NCBI GenBank assembly: GCA_030603375.1
Contig: JAUVXY010000021.1
Coordinates: 1-14,742 of the forward strand
DNA: 14,742 nucleotides
Reading direction: 5' to 3'
From: Actinomycetes bacterium
GTDB lineage: Bacteria; Actinomycetota; Humimicrobiia; Humimicrobiales; Humimicrobiaceae
Part shown: in pieces, positions 1-7,429 of the stretch
Position numbering within the stretch: position 1 is the first letter of the stretch
Layout of the letters: each line of letters opens with the position of its first letter
Program-made: the position numbers and the translations under genes
The notes under the pieces: generated by a model
Seen by the model: the letters and a program-made list of their open reading frames with translations, nothing else
Told to the model about the DNA's origin: nothing
The model's database searches: none

Positions 1-70
1 TAGGATTGTCCCCCCCTATTTTTAAATTGCCCACTCTTATAACCCTGGTTTTTTTTCTCTTTATTAGCAC
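1..70 (-). CDS. ispG: 4-hydroxy-3-methylbut-2-enyl-diphosphate synthase (IspG/GcpE), N-terminal 23 codons only
   Basis: The minus-strand frame reads V-L-I-K-R-K-K-T-R-V-I-R-V-G-N-L-K-I-G-G-D-N-P and runs off the left edge. The K-T-R-x-I-x-V-G-N-x-x-I-G-G-x-N-P pattern is the highly conserved N-terminus of IspG. This enzyme is the [4Fe-4S] reductase that converts MEcPP to HMBPP in the MEP isoprenoid pathway. The likely start is GTG at 68-70, 12 nt after the rseP stop and in the same frame. The ATA two codons later matches the usual length better but would be a very rare initiator. No clear Shine-Dalgarno precedes the GTG. rseP-ispG adjacency is a familiar bacterial arrangement. The catalytic cysteines lie outside the window. 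Confidence 0.85.
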   Translation of the reverse strand, partial: MLIKRKKTRVIRVGNLKIGGDNP

Positions 71-82
71 CTTAAAAATTCT

Positions 83-1147
83 TTACATATTTTGAAGATT
101 AAACGGACTTATTATATCAAAAATAAAACCTACAGCCATCAAACAAATTATAATAGCTATGCCTATTTTACTATATATTTCTAAAAACTTCTCTGAAACT
201 GATTTTCTTCTTACAGCCTCTATTAGCAGTACAACTATGTGCCCGCCATCTAAAGGAAGGATAGGAATTAGGTTGCCAAAAGTCAGCATCAGGGAAACTA
301 GAGCAACGAACAATATAAAATTCTGAAACCCCATTGAAGCTGACTGCTGGAATATGCTTACCACCCCAATTGGAGAGACGGGTCTCGCTTCCGTAAAGGA
401 TAACTTCCCGGAAAATAACATAAGAAACAGCTTTGTATAAGATTTACTGATTTCCCATGTCATAACAAAGCTTTCTTTTACTATCCCAAAAAAACTCATT
501 TCCTTCTTGACGACTGCAGGACTTATACCTAAAAAACCTTCCCCATTTACATTGTCCAGCTCTGTTTTTATTTTTAACTCTTTACCATCACGAATGACGG
601 TATAAGTTACTATTTCTCCGGGATGATTCTTGGTTAGACTTGCAAATTCTTCCCAGCTTTCAATTTTTTCCTCATTTAAGGCAACAACTTCATCTCCAAC
701 TTCAAAGCCATATATTTCTGCAGGTGAGTCCGGTTGTACATACTCAATACTATTGGTAATAGCAAATGCCCCCATACTTAGAAAAATCCCGATCAAAATT
801 ACGGCAAGCACTGCATTCATGCTGACTCCGCCAATAATGATCATCATTTTCTTGTGAAATGGTTTGGTATTAAAAGCTTTGTTTTTTTTATCTTCAGGAA
901 TTTTTTCATTCCGCTCAAGACCCAGTATTTTGTTATATCCGCCAACTGGTATTGCGCTGATTCCATAAGTAGTTCCACTTCTTGATTTAAACTTCAGGAG
1001 TTTTGGTCCGAAACCAATAAAGAACTCTTCTACATGCACGCCACTAATTTTTGCAAATAAAAAATGGCCAAATTCGTGCACAAGTATTATTAATGAAAAT
1101 CCTAATATAGCTAAAATATATTGAAAAATAACATTTAAGTTTTCCAT
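83..1147 (-). CDS. rseP: RseP-family site-2 zinc metalloprotease (M50B)
   Basis: A 354-residue intramembrane protease, the normal length for the family. The zinc-binding HEFGH lies at residues 24-28 inside the first membrane helix. A PDZ-like domain occupies roughly residues 130-200, and the second active-site motif (N-L-I-P-I-L-P-L-D-G-G-H, with LDGG at 299-302) sits in a later hydrophobic segment. A final hydrophobic helix lies near the C-terminus. Family members cleave membrane-embedded substrates such as anti-sigma factors or remnant signal peptides; the substrate here cannot be told. ATG start 8 bp after the uppS stop, with no strong Shine-Dalgarno, so translation may be coupled to uppS. 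cdsA and dxr, which commonly lie between uppS and rseP, are absent. Confidence 0.95.
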   Translation of the reverse strand: MENLNVIFQYILAILGFSLIILVHEFGHFLFAKISGVHVEEFFIGFGPKLLKFKSRSGTTYGISAIPVGGYNKILGLERNEKIPEDKKNKAFNTKPFHKKMMIIIGGVSMNAVLAVILIGIFLSMGAFAITNSIEYVQPDSPAEIYGFEVGDEVVALNEEKIESWEEFASLTKNHPGEIVTYTVIRDGKELKIKTELDNVNGEGFLGISPAVVKKEMSFFGIVKESFVMTWEISKSYTKLFLMLFSGKLSFTEARPVSPIGVVSIFQQSASMGFQNFILFVALVSLMLTFGNLIPILPLDGGHIVVLLIEAVRRKSVSEKFLEIYSKIGIAIIICLMAVGFIFDIISPFNLQNM

Positions 1148-1155
1148 AAGGCTAA

Positions 1156-1917
1156 TTACAGCTTACCGAATCTTCTATTTCTCTGTTGATAATTATATAT
1201 TGCTCTTAAAAATTGTTCCTTGCTAAAATCAGGCCAGAGCGTTTTTGTAAAACAAAACTCTGTATAAGCAATCTGCCAGAGCAAGAAGTTACTTGCCCTT
1301 AACTCTCCACCTGTTCTTATTAATAAATCAGGGTCAGGAATTTTTCCTGTATATAAAAAACTTGATAAAATATTTTCGTCTAACTCTTCTACTTTGAGTT
1401 TATTTTTTTTAACATTATCACATATTCTTTTTACTGCATTTACTATTTCCTGTCTTGATCCGTAATTAAAAGCTATATTAAGAGTAAGATTTTTATTATC
1501 TTTAGTTTTGTACTCTGCATCTTTAAAAGATTTAAAAACTTCAGGTGGAACTGATTCTTCACTGCCAAGAAGCTTCAGCTTAACTCCATTTTTGCTTAAG
1601 GCATCCAGCTGCTCCCCTATTGCTCTTCTAAACAATCTCATTAAACCTTTAACCTCTTCTTGAGGCCTTTGCCAATTTTCTATTGAGAATGAGTACACAG
1701 TTAAAAATTTTAACCCCAATTCTACACATACCTCAACTATATTTATCAGTACTTTGACTCCAGCTCTATGACCGGCAATCCTTGGAAGTTTACGCTTTTT
1801 TGCCCATCTCCCGTTTCCATCCATAATAATTGCCACATGAGCCGGTATATTTCTTTTCTGAAGCTCTTTGATAGTTGGAATTTCTATAGAAGCCTTTAAG
1901 GAAGAAGTAAAGTCCAA
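1156..1917 (-). CDS. uppS: isoprenyl (undecaprenyl) diphosphate synthase
   Basis: A 253-residue cis-prenyltransferase. It condenses isopentenyl diphosphate onto farnesyl diphosphate to make the C55 lipid carrier for peptidoglycan and other envelope polymers. The signature I-M-D-G-N-G-R-W-A is at residues 31-39, with the catalytic Asp at 33. A downstream R-T-G-G-E motif starting at residue 201 and the S-N-F-L-L-W-Q block match family consensus. The start is TTG at 1917, 9 bp after the frr stop, with a modest GGTAG-type ribosome site. No ATG occurs before the conserved core, so the TTG is favoured. It sits after frr as in many bacteria. Confidence 0.96.
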   Translation of the reverse strand: MDFTSSLKASIEIPTIKELQKRNIPAHVAIIMDGNGRWAKKRKLPRIAGHRAGVKVLINIVEVCVELGLKFLTVYSFSIENWQRPQEEVKGLMRLFRRAIGEQLDALSKNGVKLKLLGSEESVPPEVFKSFKDAEYKTKDNKNLTLNIAFNYGSRQEIVNAVKRICDNVKKNKLKVEELDENILSSFLYTGKIPDPDLLIRTGGELRASNFLLWQIAYTEFCFTKTLWPDFSKEQFLRAIYNYQQRNRRFGKL

Positions 1918-1926
1918 TGCAGCTAC

Positions 1927-2493
1927 CTACACTTCCATGATTTCCTTTTCTTTTTGAGATAAGGATTTGTCAATTTCACCTACACACCTGTCAGTAAGTT
2001 CCTGAATCTGTTTTTGAAAATCTCTTAGATCGTCTTCAGTAATTTCACTTTTTTCTTTCATTTTCTTTAACTCATCATTTTTTTCTCTTCTAATATTCCT
2101 TACTGTCACTCTTCCATCTTCAGAAATTTTCCTTACAGTTTTTACCAATTCCATTCTTCTCTCCTCATTTAAGGGAGGGACAGCAAGCCTGATAATTTTT
2201 CCATCGTTACTGGGAGTAATCCCTAAATCAGAAATTAAAATTTGTTTTTCAATTTCTTTTAAAAATTTTGGTTCATAAGGCGAGATTACTATGGATCTTG
2301 GTTCAGGTATGCCTATACTTGCAATATGTTTCAAAGGAGTTTTGTTGCCGTAATAATCAATATAAATCCTGTCTAACAAAAAAACAGAGGCTCTACCTGT
2401 TCTTATTGTATCAAATTCATGTTGTGTTTTCTCAATTGACAGCTTCATCTTTTTTTCTGCATCTAAAAGCAATTTATCTTTAATTTCACTCAC
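1927..2493 (-). CDS. frr: ribosome recycling factor
   Basis: A 188-residue RRF, close to the usual ~185. It splits post-termination ribosomes together with EF-G. The conserved R-T-G-R-A-S segment is near residues 31-36. The central P-P-L-N-E-E-R-R block and the highly charged long helices of the three-helix domain are all recognisable. The start is GTG at 2493, and its first bases overlap the TGA stop of pyrH in a GTGA quartet, which suggests translational coupling. The order pyrH-frr-uppS is widely conserved. Confidence 0.97.
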   Translation of the reverse strand: MSEIKDKLLLDAEKKMKLSIEKTQHEFDTIRTGRASVFLLDRIYIDYYGNKTPLKHIASIGIPEPRSIVISPYEPKFLKEIEKQILISDLGITPSNDGKIIRLAVPPLNEERRMELVKTVRKISEDGRVTVRNIRREKNDELKKMKEKSEITEDDLRDFQKQIQELTDRCVGEIDKSLSQKEKEIMEV

Positions 2494-3209
2494 CCCTTTG
2501 TAATTAAGGTACCAATCTTTTTCCCCATTATGGCACCTTTTATATTCCCAGGTTTGGTAATGCTAAAAACTATAATTGGTAAATTATTTTCCATACATAA
2601 AGAAGTAGCTGTAGAGTCCAGTATCCTTAAATTTTCCTTGATTACATCCAAAAAAGTAAGTTTATCAAATTTTTTCGCATCCTCGTGTTTTATAGGATCC
2701 TTATCGTAAACTCCATCCACTTTGGTAGCTTTGAAAATTATTTGTGCATTTACTTCCAGTGCCCTTAGCGCTGCTGCTGTATCAGTTGTAAAATAAGGAT
2801 TTCCTGTTCCTCCTGCAAATATTACAACCCTCTTTTTTTCAAGATGCCTTACAGCTCTCCTTCTTATAAATGGTTCTGCAACCTCCTGCATAGAAATAGA
2901 TGTCTGGACCCTGCTCGGAACTCCTTTTTTCTCCAATACCCCCTGAAGCCCCAATGCATTCATAATAGTTGCAAGCATACCAATATAATCAGCCGTAGCT
3001 CTGTCCATCCCCCTGGCATTTTCAGAAACTCCCCTCCAGAAATTGCCTCCTCCTATCACTATAGCTATTTCTGCATCCATTTCAACTACTTCCTTGATCT
3101 GGCTGGCAATATCTTCTATTACTTCAGGGTCTATGCCATATTTTGATTTACCCAGCAAGGCTTCCCCGCTGATTTTTAATAAAACCCTGCTATATTTTGG
3201 TTTCACCAT
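2490..3209 (-). CDS. pyrH: UMP kinase
   Basis: A 239-residue bacterial-type UMP kinase of the amino-acid-kinase fold, phosphorylating UMP to UDP for pyrimidine nucleotide synthesis. Visible motifs are K-I-S-G-E-A-L-L-G at residues 12-20 and the glycine-rich G-G-G-N-F-W-R-G at 53-60. The mid-protein segment F-A-G-G-T-G-N-P-Y-F-T-T-D-T-A-A is also clear, as is V-D-G-V-Y-D-K-D-P further on. ATG start 6 bp after the tsf stop. The gene overlaps frr by 4 bp. Length and motifs are normal. Confidence 0.97.
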   Translation of the reverse strand: MVKPKYSRVLLKISGEALLGKSKYGIDPEVIEDIASQIKEVVEMDAEIAIVIGGGNFWRGVSENARGMDRATADYIGMLATIMNALGLQGVLEKKGVPSRVQTSISMQEVAEPFIRRRAVRHLEKKRVVIFAGGTGNPYFTTDTAAALRALEVNAQIIFKATKVDGVYDKDPIKHEDAKKFDKLTFLDVIKENLRILDSTATSLCMENNLPIIVFSITKPGNIKGAIMGKKIGTLITKG

Positions 3210-3215
3210 CCTGTG

Positions 3216-3818
3216 TTAACTTTCTTCTCCAAGAACAAATCTTGTAAATCTTTTTACTACTATATTCTCCCCGATCTTAGCTATATTTTGTTTTACCAAT
3301 TCCCCAATAGTAATATCGTTATCTTTTATATAAGGCTGCTCAAGCAGACAATTCTCTGCATAAAATTTTTTTAACTTTCCTTCAGCAATCTTACCCACTA
3401 TATTTTCTGGTTTCCCTTCATTTAAGGCTTGCTTTATATAAATATCTTTCTCTCTTTTTATTACTTCTTCTGTTACGTCTTCTTTTAAAACATATGATGG
3501 TGCAGATGCAGCAATGTGGAGGGCAATACTATGTACCAATTCCTTAAACATTTCATTTCTTGCTACGAAATCAGTTTCGCAATTAACTTCCAGAAGCACT
3601 CCAATTATAGAACCCATATGAATATAGCTATCAAGTATTCCTTCCTTTGTGGGCCTTATGGATTTTTTAGAAGCATTGGCTAATCCTTTTTCCCTTAATA
3701 TTTTTTCAGCTTTTTCTATATCCCCACCGCTTTCCACAAGAGCTTTTTTACAATCCATCATGCCAACGCCGCTTTTTTTCCTTAATTCCTTAACTAATCC
3801 AGCTGTTATGCCAACCAT
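3216..3818 (-). CDS. tsf: elongation factor Ts (short form)
   Basis: A 200-residue guanine nucleotide exchange factor for EF-Tu. The N-terminal UBA-like domain (residues ~5-50, L-R-K-K-S-G-V-G-M-M-D-C-K-K-A-L) is intact. The T-D-F-V-A-R-N motif at 82-88 that contacts EF-Tu is also intact. The protein is much shorter than the ~280 residues of the E. coli form and resembles the compact EF-Ts of Thermus and cyanobacteria, with a reduced core region. The frame is clean to the stop, so this looks like a genuine short form and not a truncation. ATG start with AGGAG 9 nt upstream; 20 bp after rpsB. Confidence 0.95.
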   Translation of the reverse strand: MVGITAGLVKELRKKSGVGMMDCKKALVESGGDIEKAEKILREKGLANASKKSIRPTKEGILDSYIHMGSIIGVLLEVNCETDFVARNEMFKELVHSIALHIAASAPSYVLKEDVTEEVIKREKDIYIKQALNEGKPENIVGKIAEGKLKKFYAENCLLEQPYIKDNDITIGELVKQNIAKIGENIVVKRFTRFVLGEES

Positions 3819-3838
3819 ATCTAATTACTCCTATTTGA

Positions 3839-4627
3839 TTAAACCCACACATTGTCTTCTGGTAAATCTTCCAACTCGTCTTCCTGAATCTCTTTTCCGG
3901 CTTTTTCTGATTCTTTTTTTTCAGGACTTTCTTCTATTTTAACTTTTTGTTCTTTCCCTTCCCTGACAGCATTACTTACAATCTTTGTAATAAGTTCACA
4001 GGAACGAATTGCATCATCATTGCCCGGGACAACATACTCTATATTGTCAGGATCACAGTTTGTATCAGTTATTGCCACAATCGGAATACCAAGCTTTACT
4101 GCTTCCTTGACTGCAATTTCTTCTTTGCTGGGATCAACAACATACAGGATATCCGGTATCCTCTTCATGCCCCTTATTCCGCCCATATTGTAAAGCAATT
4201 TTTCATATTCCTTTTTTATTTTCAGTACTTCCTTTTTTGTCAATTTTTCAAATATTCCAGAACTTTCCATTTCTTCTATTTGCTCAAGCCTTTTGGAACG
4301 TTTGCTAATAGTTTCAAAATTTGTAAGTGTTCCACCCAGCCATCTGTTCTTTACATATGGCATTTCACATTCTTTTGCATAATGCTCGATTATGTCCTGT
4401 GTTTGTTTCTTGGTCCCAACAAATAAAATAAACCCGCCTTCACTAATAACTTTTTTTATATACTCGTGAGCATCAATTATCAGTTGCAGTGTTTGCTGGA
4501 GATCTATTATATATATGCCATTTTTTTCAGCATATATATAACTTTTCATCTTTGGATTCCATCTTCGTGTCTGGTGCCCAAAATGAACACCTGCCTCTAA
4601 GAGCTCCTTCATGGTTACAACGCTCAA
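3839..4627 (-). CDS. rpsB: 30S ribosomal protein S2
   Basis: A 262-residue S2 with the canonical opening M-K-E-L-L-E-A-G-V-H-F-G-H-Q-T-R-R-W-N-P, then W-L-G-G-T-L-T-N-F and the D-P-S-K-E-x-x-A-V-x-E-A block. The C-terminal ~35 residues form an acidic, Glu-rich tail (P-E-K-K-E-S-E onward), a variable extension in this family. The start is TTG at 4627, supported by a perfect AGGAGG at 4635-4640 with 7-nt spacing. The alternative ATG five codons later would leave that site too far away. It heads the rpsB-tsf-pyrH-frr-uppS-rseP-ispG transcription unit. Confidence 0.97.
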   Translation of the reverse strand: MSVVTMKELLEAGVHFGHQTRRWNPKMKSYIYAEKNGIYIIDLQQTLQLIIDAHEYIKKVISEGGFILFVGTKKQTQDIIEHYAKECEMPYVKNRWLGGTLTNFETISKRSKRLEQIEEMESSGIFEKLTKKEVLKIKKEYEKLLYNMGGIRGMKRIPDILYVVDPSKEEIAVKEAVKLGIPIVAITDTNCDPDNIEYVVPGNDDAIRSCELITKIVSNAVREGKEQKVKIEESPEKKESEKAGKEIQEDELEDLPEDNVWV

Positions 4628-4634
4628 AACCGTA

Positions 4635-4702
4635 CCTCCTTATTAATTATGGTTATTCCTCCACTACTTTGATTATAATTTTATATCACCATAATATTGC
4701 AA
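4635..4702 (-). promoter_or_regulatory. candidate rpsB promoter and ribosome binding site
   Basis: On the minus strand a perfect TATAAT lies at 4672-4677 and TTGCAA at 4697-4702, with a 19-nt spacer. The -10 is good, but the spacer is longer than the ideal 17, so the -35 assignment is weak. The region runs to the AGGAGG of rpsB at 4635-4640. The rest of the 164-bp xer-rpsB gap (to 4791) is AT-rich. I see no terminator hairpin in it, nor a recognisable S2 leader structure. Confidence 0.4.
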
Positions 4703-4791
4703 AAAGTAGTGTGTGTAATTTCAACGCTAAAGTTTAACACAATCTAAATATTTGGGCAAATTAAGCCAGTATATTTTTCTGCTGACAGACC

Positions 4792-5703
4792 CTACCCGGC
4801 TCTTGGATGAAAACTGTCATAATCTTTCTTCAGTTTCTTAACATTCAGGTGAGTATATATTTGAGTAGTAGAAATATTTTTATGTCCAAGAAGTTCCTGT
4901 ATTTCCCTTATTCCTGCTCCCTCCTGCAGCAGGTGTGTGGCAAAGGTGTGTCTGATACCGTGGGGGGTTATATTTTTCTCAATTCCTGCCTTTTTTAAAC
5001 TTTCTTTTACAATAGTCCCGATACTTCTAACGGATAGCTTCTTGCCAAATTTGTTTAGAAATAAATAATCATCAATAGCATATTTGTCACGATTTTTCGA
5101 AGACACAATTTTGTCTCTTACTTTTAAATATATTTCTATCCATTTCAGTGCACTTTGATTTACATACAATATCCTCTGCTTTCTCCCCTTGCCGGTAACA
5201 CTTATCTCTCTATTTTTTAGGTCCATATCCTTTAGCAGTATCCCTGACACTTCACTTACTCTGGCACCTGTAGAATATATTAATTCTATTAAGGTCCTGT
5301 TCCGAATAGAAGCGCAGTCTACAGGTTTCATGCTTTCAAGTAAAGTTTCTATCTCTTTTTGAGAAAGAAAAAAATAAAACCTGTGGTGTTTCTTGGGAAC
5401 TTTTATAAGTTGCGTTAATTGAATATTTGTATATTGATTATCTTCTAAAAACCTAAAAAAATTCATATATGAGGAATATTTTCTGATAATAGTTCTGTTT
5501 GAGTATTTAAAATTATCAAGGTATCTTAAATATTTTCTAAATGCATCCAAACTTAGATCAGATGTTTTTAAAATACCCAGGTTTTTTAAATAATTTATAA
5601 AATGCAGAAGATCTTTGCTGTAAGCATTCACTGTATTTGCAGATAAATTCTTTTCATACTTTACGTATTTTAAATATACCTCTAAACCATCGTCTATGTT
5701 CAT
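4792..5703 (-). CDS. tyrosine recombinase, XerC/XerD type
   Basis: A 303-residue recombinase of the Xer family, which resolves chromosome dimers at dif. An N-terminal SAM-like core-binding domain covers residues ~5-90, with the catalytic domain from ~113. The catalytic residues are all visible: Arg148 (G-A-R-V-S-E), Lys172 (T-G-K-G-R-K), His248 and Arg251 (P-H-G-I-R-H-T-F), His274 (L-G-H-K) and nucleophile Tyr283 (Q-I-Y-T-H). Length and the position between dprA and rpsB fit a housekeeping Xer and not a phage integrase. XerC versus XerD cannot be decided. ATG start 2 bp after the stop of the upstream 140-codon gene, so the two are probably co-translated. No dif site is recognised in the window. 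Confidence 0.93.
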   Translation of the reverse strand: MNIDDGLEVYLKYVKYEKNLSANTVNAYSKDLLHFINYLKNLGILKTSDLSLDAFRKYLRYLDNFKYSNRTIIRKYSSYMNFFRFLEDNQYTNIQLTQLIKVPKKHHRFYFFLSQKEIETLLESMKPVDCASIRNRTLIELIYSTGARVSEVSGILLKDMDLKNREISVTGKGRKQRILYVNQSALKWIEIYLKVRDKIVSSKNRDKYAIDDYLFLNKFGKKLSVRSIGTIVKESLKKAGIEKNITPHGIRHTFATHLLQEGAGIREIQELLGHKNISTTQIYTHLNVKKLKKDYDSFHPRAG

Positions 5704-5705
5704 AC

Positions 5706-6128
5706 TTACAAATAATCACTTCCTATATCTTTCATCTTCTTCTTAATTTCTTCCCTTCTGTTCAGTATCACAGTTAAGCCAGAAATTTTCATACCTATCT
5801 TTATTTTTTCAGGTTCATAATTATTTGCCTTAGCTTTCTCAAAAAAATTTTTTAAATCCTGTATCATGCTTATCAGATAATCTCTTGTTTTGTCAGACAT
5901 GTAGTCAATTTTTAAATTATCTTTAGATATGCTATCCAGTATTGCATCCAGCTTGTAGAATACATCCTCTAAAATAATATTGGTCCTCTTAAAATCCAAT
6001 TTCTTTTTTAATGTAACTATTTTAATTATTTTTTTTAGGTCCCTGTTTATAATTTTATCATATTTATACAGCGCATAGCCTAACGGATTTTTAGGCTCTT
6101 CAACTTTATTTCTCTTAAATAGTCCCAT
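5706..6128 (-). CDS. uncharacterised 140-residue Lys-rich helical protein
   Basis: I do not recognise this family. The protein has no signal peptide and no membrane segment. It is rich in Lys, Ile and Asp/Glu and looks almost wholly alpha-helical. The N-terminus M-G-L-F-K-R-N-K is short and basic. A repeated I-x-x-D-L-K-K-I-I / I-Q-D-L-K-N-F-F spacing suggests amphipathic or coiled-coil helices. It contains no cysteines and no obvious catalytic motif. It sits 2 bp upstream of the xer recombinase, where many bacteria have topA or nothing, so a role linked to Xer or chromosome maintenance is possible but is guesswork. It has its own good promoter upstream. ATG start with an A/G-rich ribosome site (AAGGAA, then AGAG). 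Confidence 0.75.
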   Translation of the reverse strand: MGLFKRNKVEEPKNPLGYALYKYDKIINRDLKKIIKIVTLKKKLDFKRTNIILEDVFYKLDAILDSISKDNLKIDYMSDKTRDYLISMIQDLKNFFEKAKANNYEPEKIKIGMKISGLTVILNRREEIKKKMKDIGSDYL

Positions 6129-6178
6129 TTTATCTCTTTTCCTTGTTTGAATTAATGAATAAATCTATTTTTAAATTA

Positions 6179-6206
6179 ATTATATACATTGTCAGCATAA
6201 TGACAA
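6179..6206 (-). promoter_or_regulatory. promoter of the orf140-xer pair
   Basis: On the minus strand, -35 TTGTCA (6201-6206) and -10 TATAAT (6179-6184) are separated by 16 nt. Transcription would begin near 6172, giving a leader of about 44 nt before the ATG at 6128. It lies in the 111-bp gap after dprA, so orf140 and xer can be expressed apart from the upstream genes. Confidence 0.6.
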
Positions 6207-6207
6207 T
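6188..6207. promoter_or_regulatory. inverted repeat overlapping the orf140 promoter (candidate operator)
   Basis: Arms ATTGTCA (6188-6194) and TGACAAT (6201-6207) are perfect inverted repeats separated by six bases. They cover the -35 box and the spacer of the promoter above. The geometry fits a dimeric repressor site. No cognate regulator is seen in the window. Confidence 0.4.
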
Positions 6208-6239
6208 AATTGCTGAAACAATTCTGAAAGATAAAAAAT

Positions 6240-7382
6240 CTAAAACACTTTTTTATACATATTGGAACCTCCCTCCTCAATTAACTTCTTGAGCTCTAAA
6301 TACGCTAAAATGCTAAGGACTTCTTTAACCTCAAATCCAGTAAATTTCACTATTTCTTCTAAGCTTCTTGGTTTAAATCCTATAAACTCATAAACTTTCC
6401 TGTAACTGCCTCCTATATCATCACGATCCATATCATTATTTTTATGAATGCATGTATTTGTTTTTTCTTTACCGCCATCCTTGCTGTATTCTTTAAAATA
6501 CCAGCTGAACTCTTCCAGTATATCATCAATGCCCTCTACTAATTTTGCACCACTATTTATGAGCCAATGGCATCCGCTGGCTTTGGAATTAAAAATACTG
6601 CCGGGCACTGCAAAAACTTCCCTGTTTTGTTTTAATGCCATCTCGCTTGTTATTATGGCGCCGCTTCTCCTTGCTGCTTCAATTACAACCACCCCGCTGC
6701 AGAGACCGCTGATTATTCTGTTGCGGGAAGGAAAATTAGATTTTAAAGGAGGAGTACCGGGAAAAAACTCTGACACCAAACTTCCATTTTCAATAATATC
6801 CCTATACAAATGTCTGTTCTCTGGCGGATAGACAATATCTATGCCGCACCCCAAAACTCCTATGCTGCCGCCACTTTCTTTTAGCGCAGCTCTCTGGGCA
6901 TAGCTGTCAATTCCCAACGCCATTCCGCTAACAACCGTTATACCAATTCTAGATAACTCCCTGCTTATATATTCTGCCGCCCCTATTCCATAAGAAGTAC
7001 ATTTTCTTGTTCCAACAACTGCTATGTTAAATTTTGTTTTTGTTATTTTCTCTCCCTTAAAAAATAAAATAGGCGGAGGAAAATAAATTTGCTTTAAAAT
7101 ATTTGGGTATTTCCTATCAGATATATTCAGTACGCTGATATTATTTTTTAATATAAAATTTAATAATTCTTTAAAATAATTACCGAAAGTTTCCTCTTTC
7201 CCAGATTCAGTAAAATTTAAGTTCAATTTTAATTTACAAATTTTGTTATTATTAAAAAAATCCAGTGTCTTGTTAATATTAAAATTATTCTTCTTAAATA
7301 TATCTACCAACGCAGAAGGCTTAATTTTATATTCTGACAATAGATACAAAATTTTTTTACTTATTTCATTTATATAAGTCAT
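6240..7382 (-). CDS. dprA: DNA processing protein DprA/Smf
   Basis: A 380-residue DprA. The family binds incoming single-stranded DNA during natural transformation and loads RecA. The extended Rossmann domain is clear: V-G-T-R at residues 123-126, S-G-M-A-L-G-I-D at 152-159, then G-V-L-G-C-G-I-D-x-x-Y-P. Further on are F-P-x-R-N-R-I-I-S-G-L and E-A-x-x-x-S-G-x-x-I-T. The last ~60 residues form the DprA winged-helix domain. A poorly conserved ~110-residue N-terminal part precedes the core. ATG start at 7382, 47 bp after the comM stop; only a weak GGGA precedes it. comM-dprA adjacency is conserved and points to a DNA-uptake or recombination role. Confidence 0.95.
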   Translation of the reverse strand: MTYINEISKKILYLLSEYKIKPSALVDIFKKNNFNINKTLDFFNNNKICKLKLNLNFTESGKEETFGNYFKELLNFILKNNISVLNISDRKYPNILKQIYFPPPILFFKGEKITKTKFNIAVVGTRKCTSYGIGAAEYISRELSRIGITVVSGMALGIDSYAQRAALKESGGSIGVLGCGIDIVYPPENRHLYRDIIENGSLVSEFFPGTPPLKSNFPSRNRIISGLCSGVVVIEAARRSGAIITSEMALKQNREVFAVPGSIFNSKASGCHWLINSGAKLVEGIDDILEEFSWYFKEYSKDGGKEKTNTCIHKNNDMDRDDIGGSYRKVYEFIGFKPRSLEEIVKFTGFEVKEVLSILAYLELKKLIEEGGSNMYKKVF

Positions 7383-7429
7383 GTTTTTCCCAAAAAAAAT
7401 GACGTGAAAAAATTCTTAATATTTTTTTA

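Noticed and set aside
3947..4426. A 159-codon plus-strand open frame inside rpsB
   Set aside because: It lies antisense to a definite ribosomal protein gene, has no ribosome site and shows a composition typical of a shadow frame.
4792..5703. The tyrosine recombinase as a phage or element integrase responsible for the insertion
   Set aside because: Length, motifs and its position before rpsB fit the housekeeping Xer. The insertion is 3 kb away and carries its own serine recombinase remnant.
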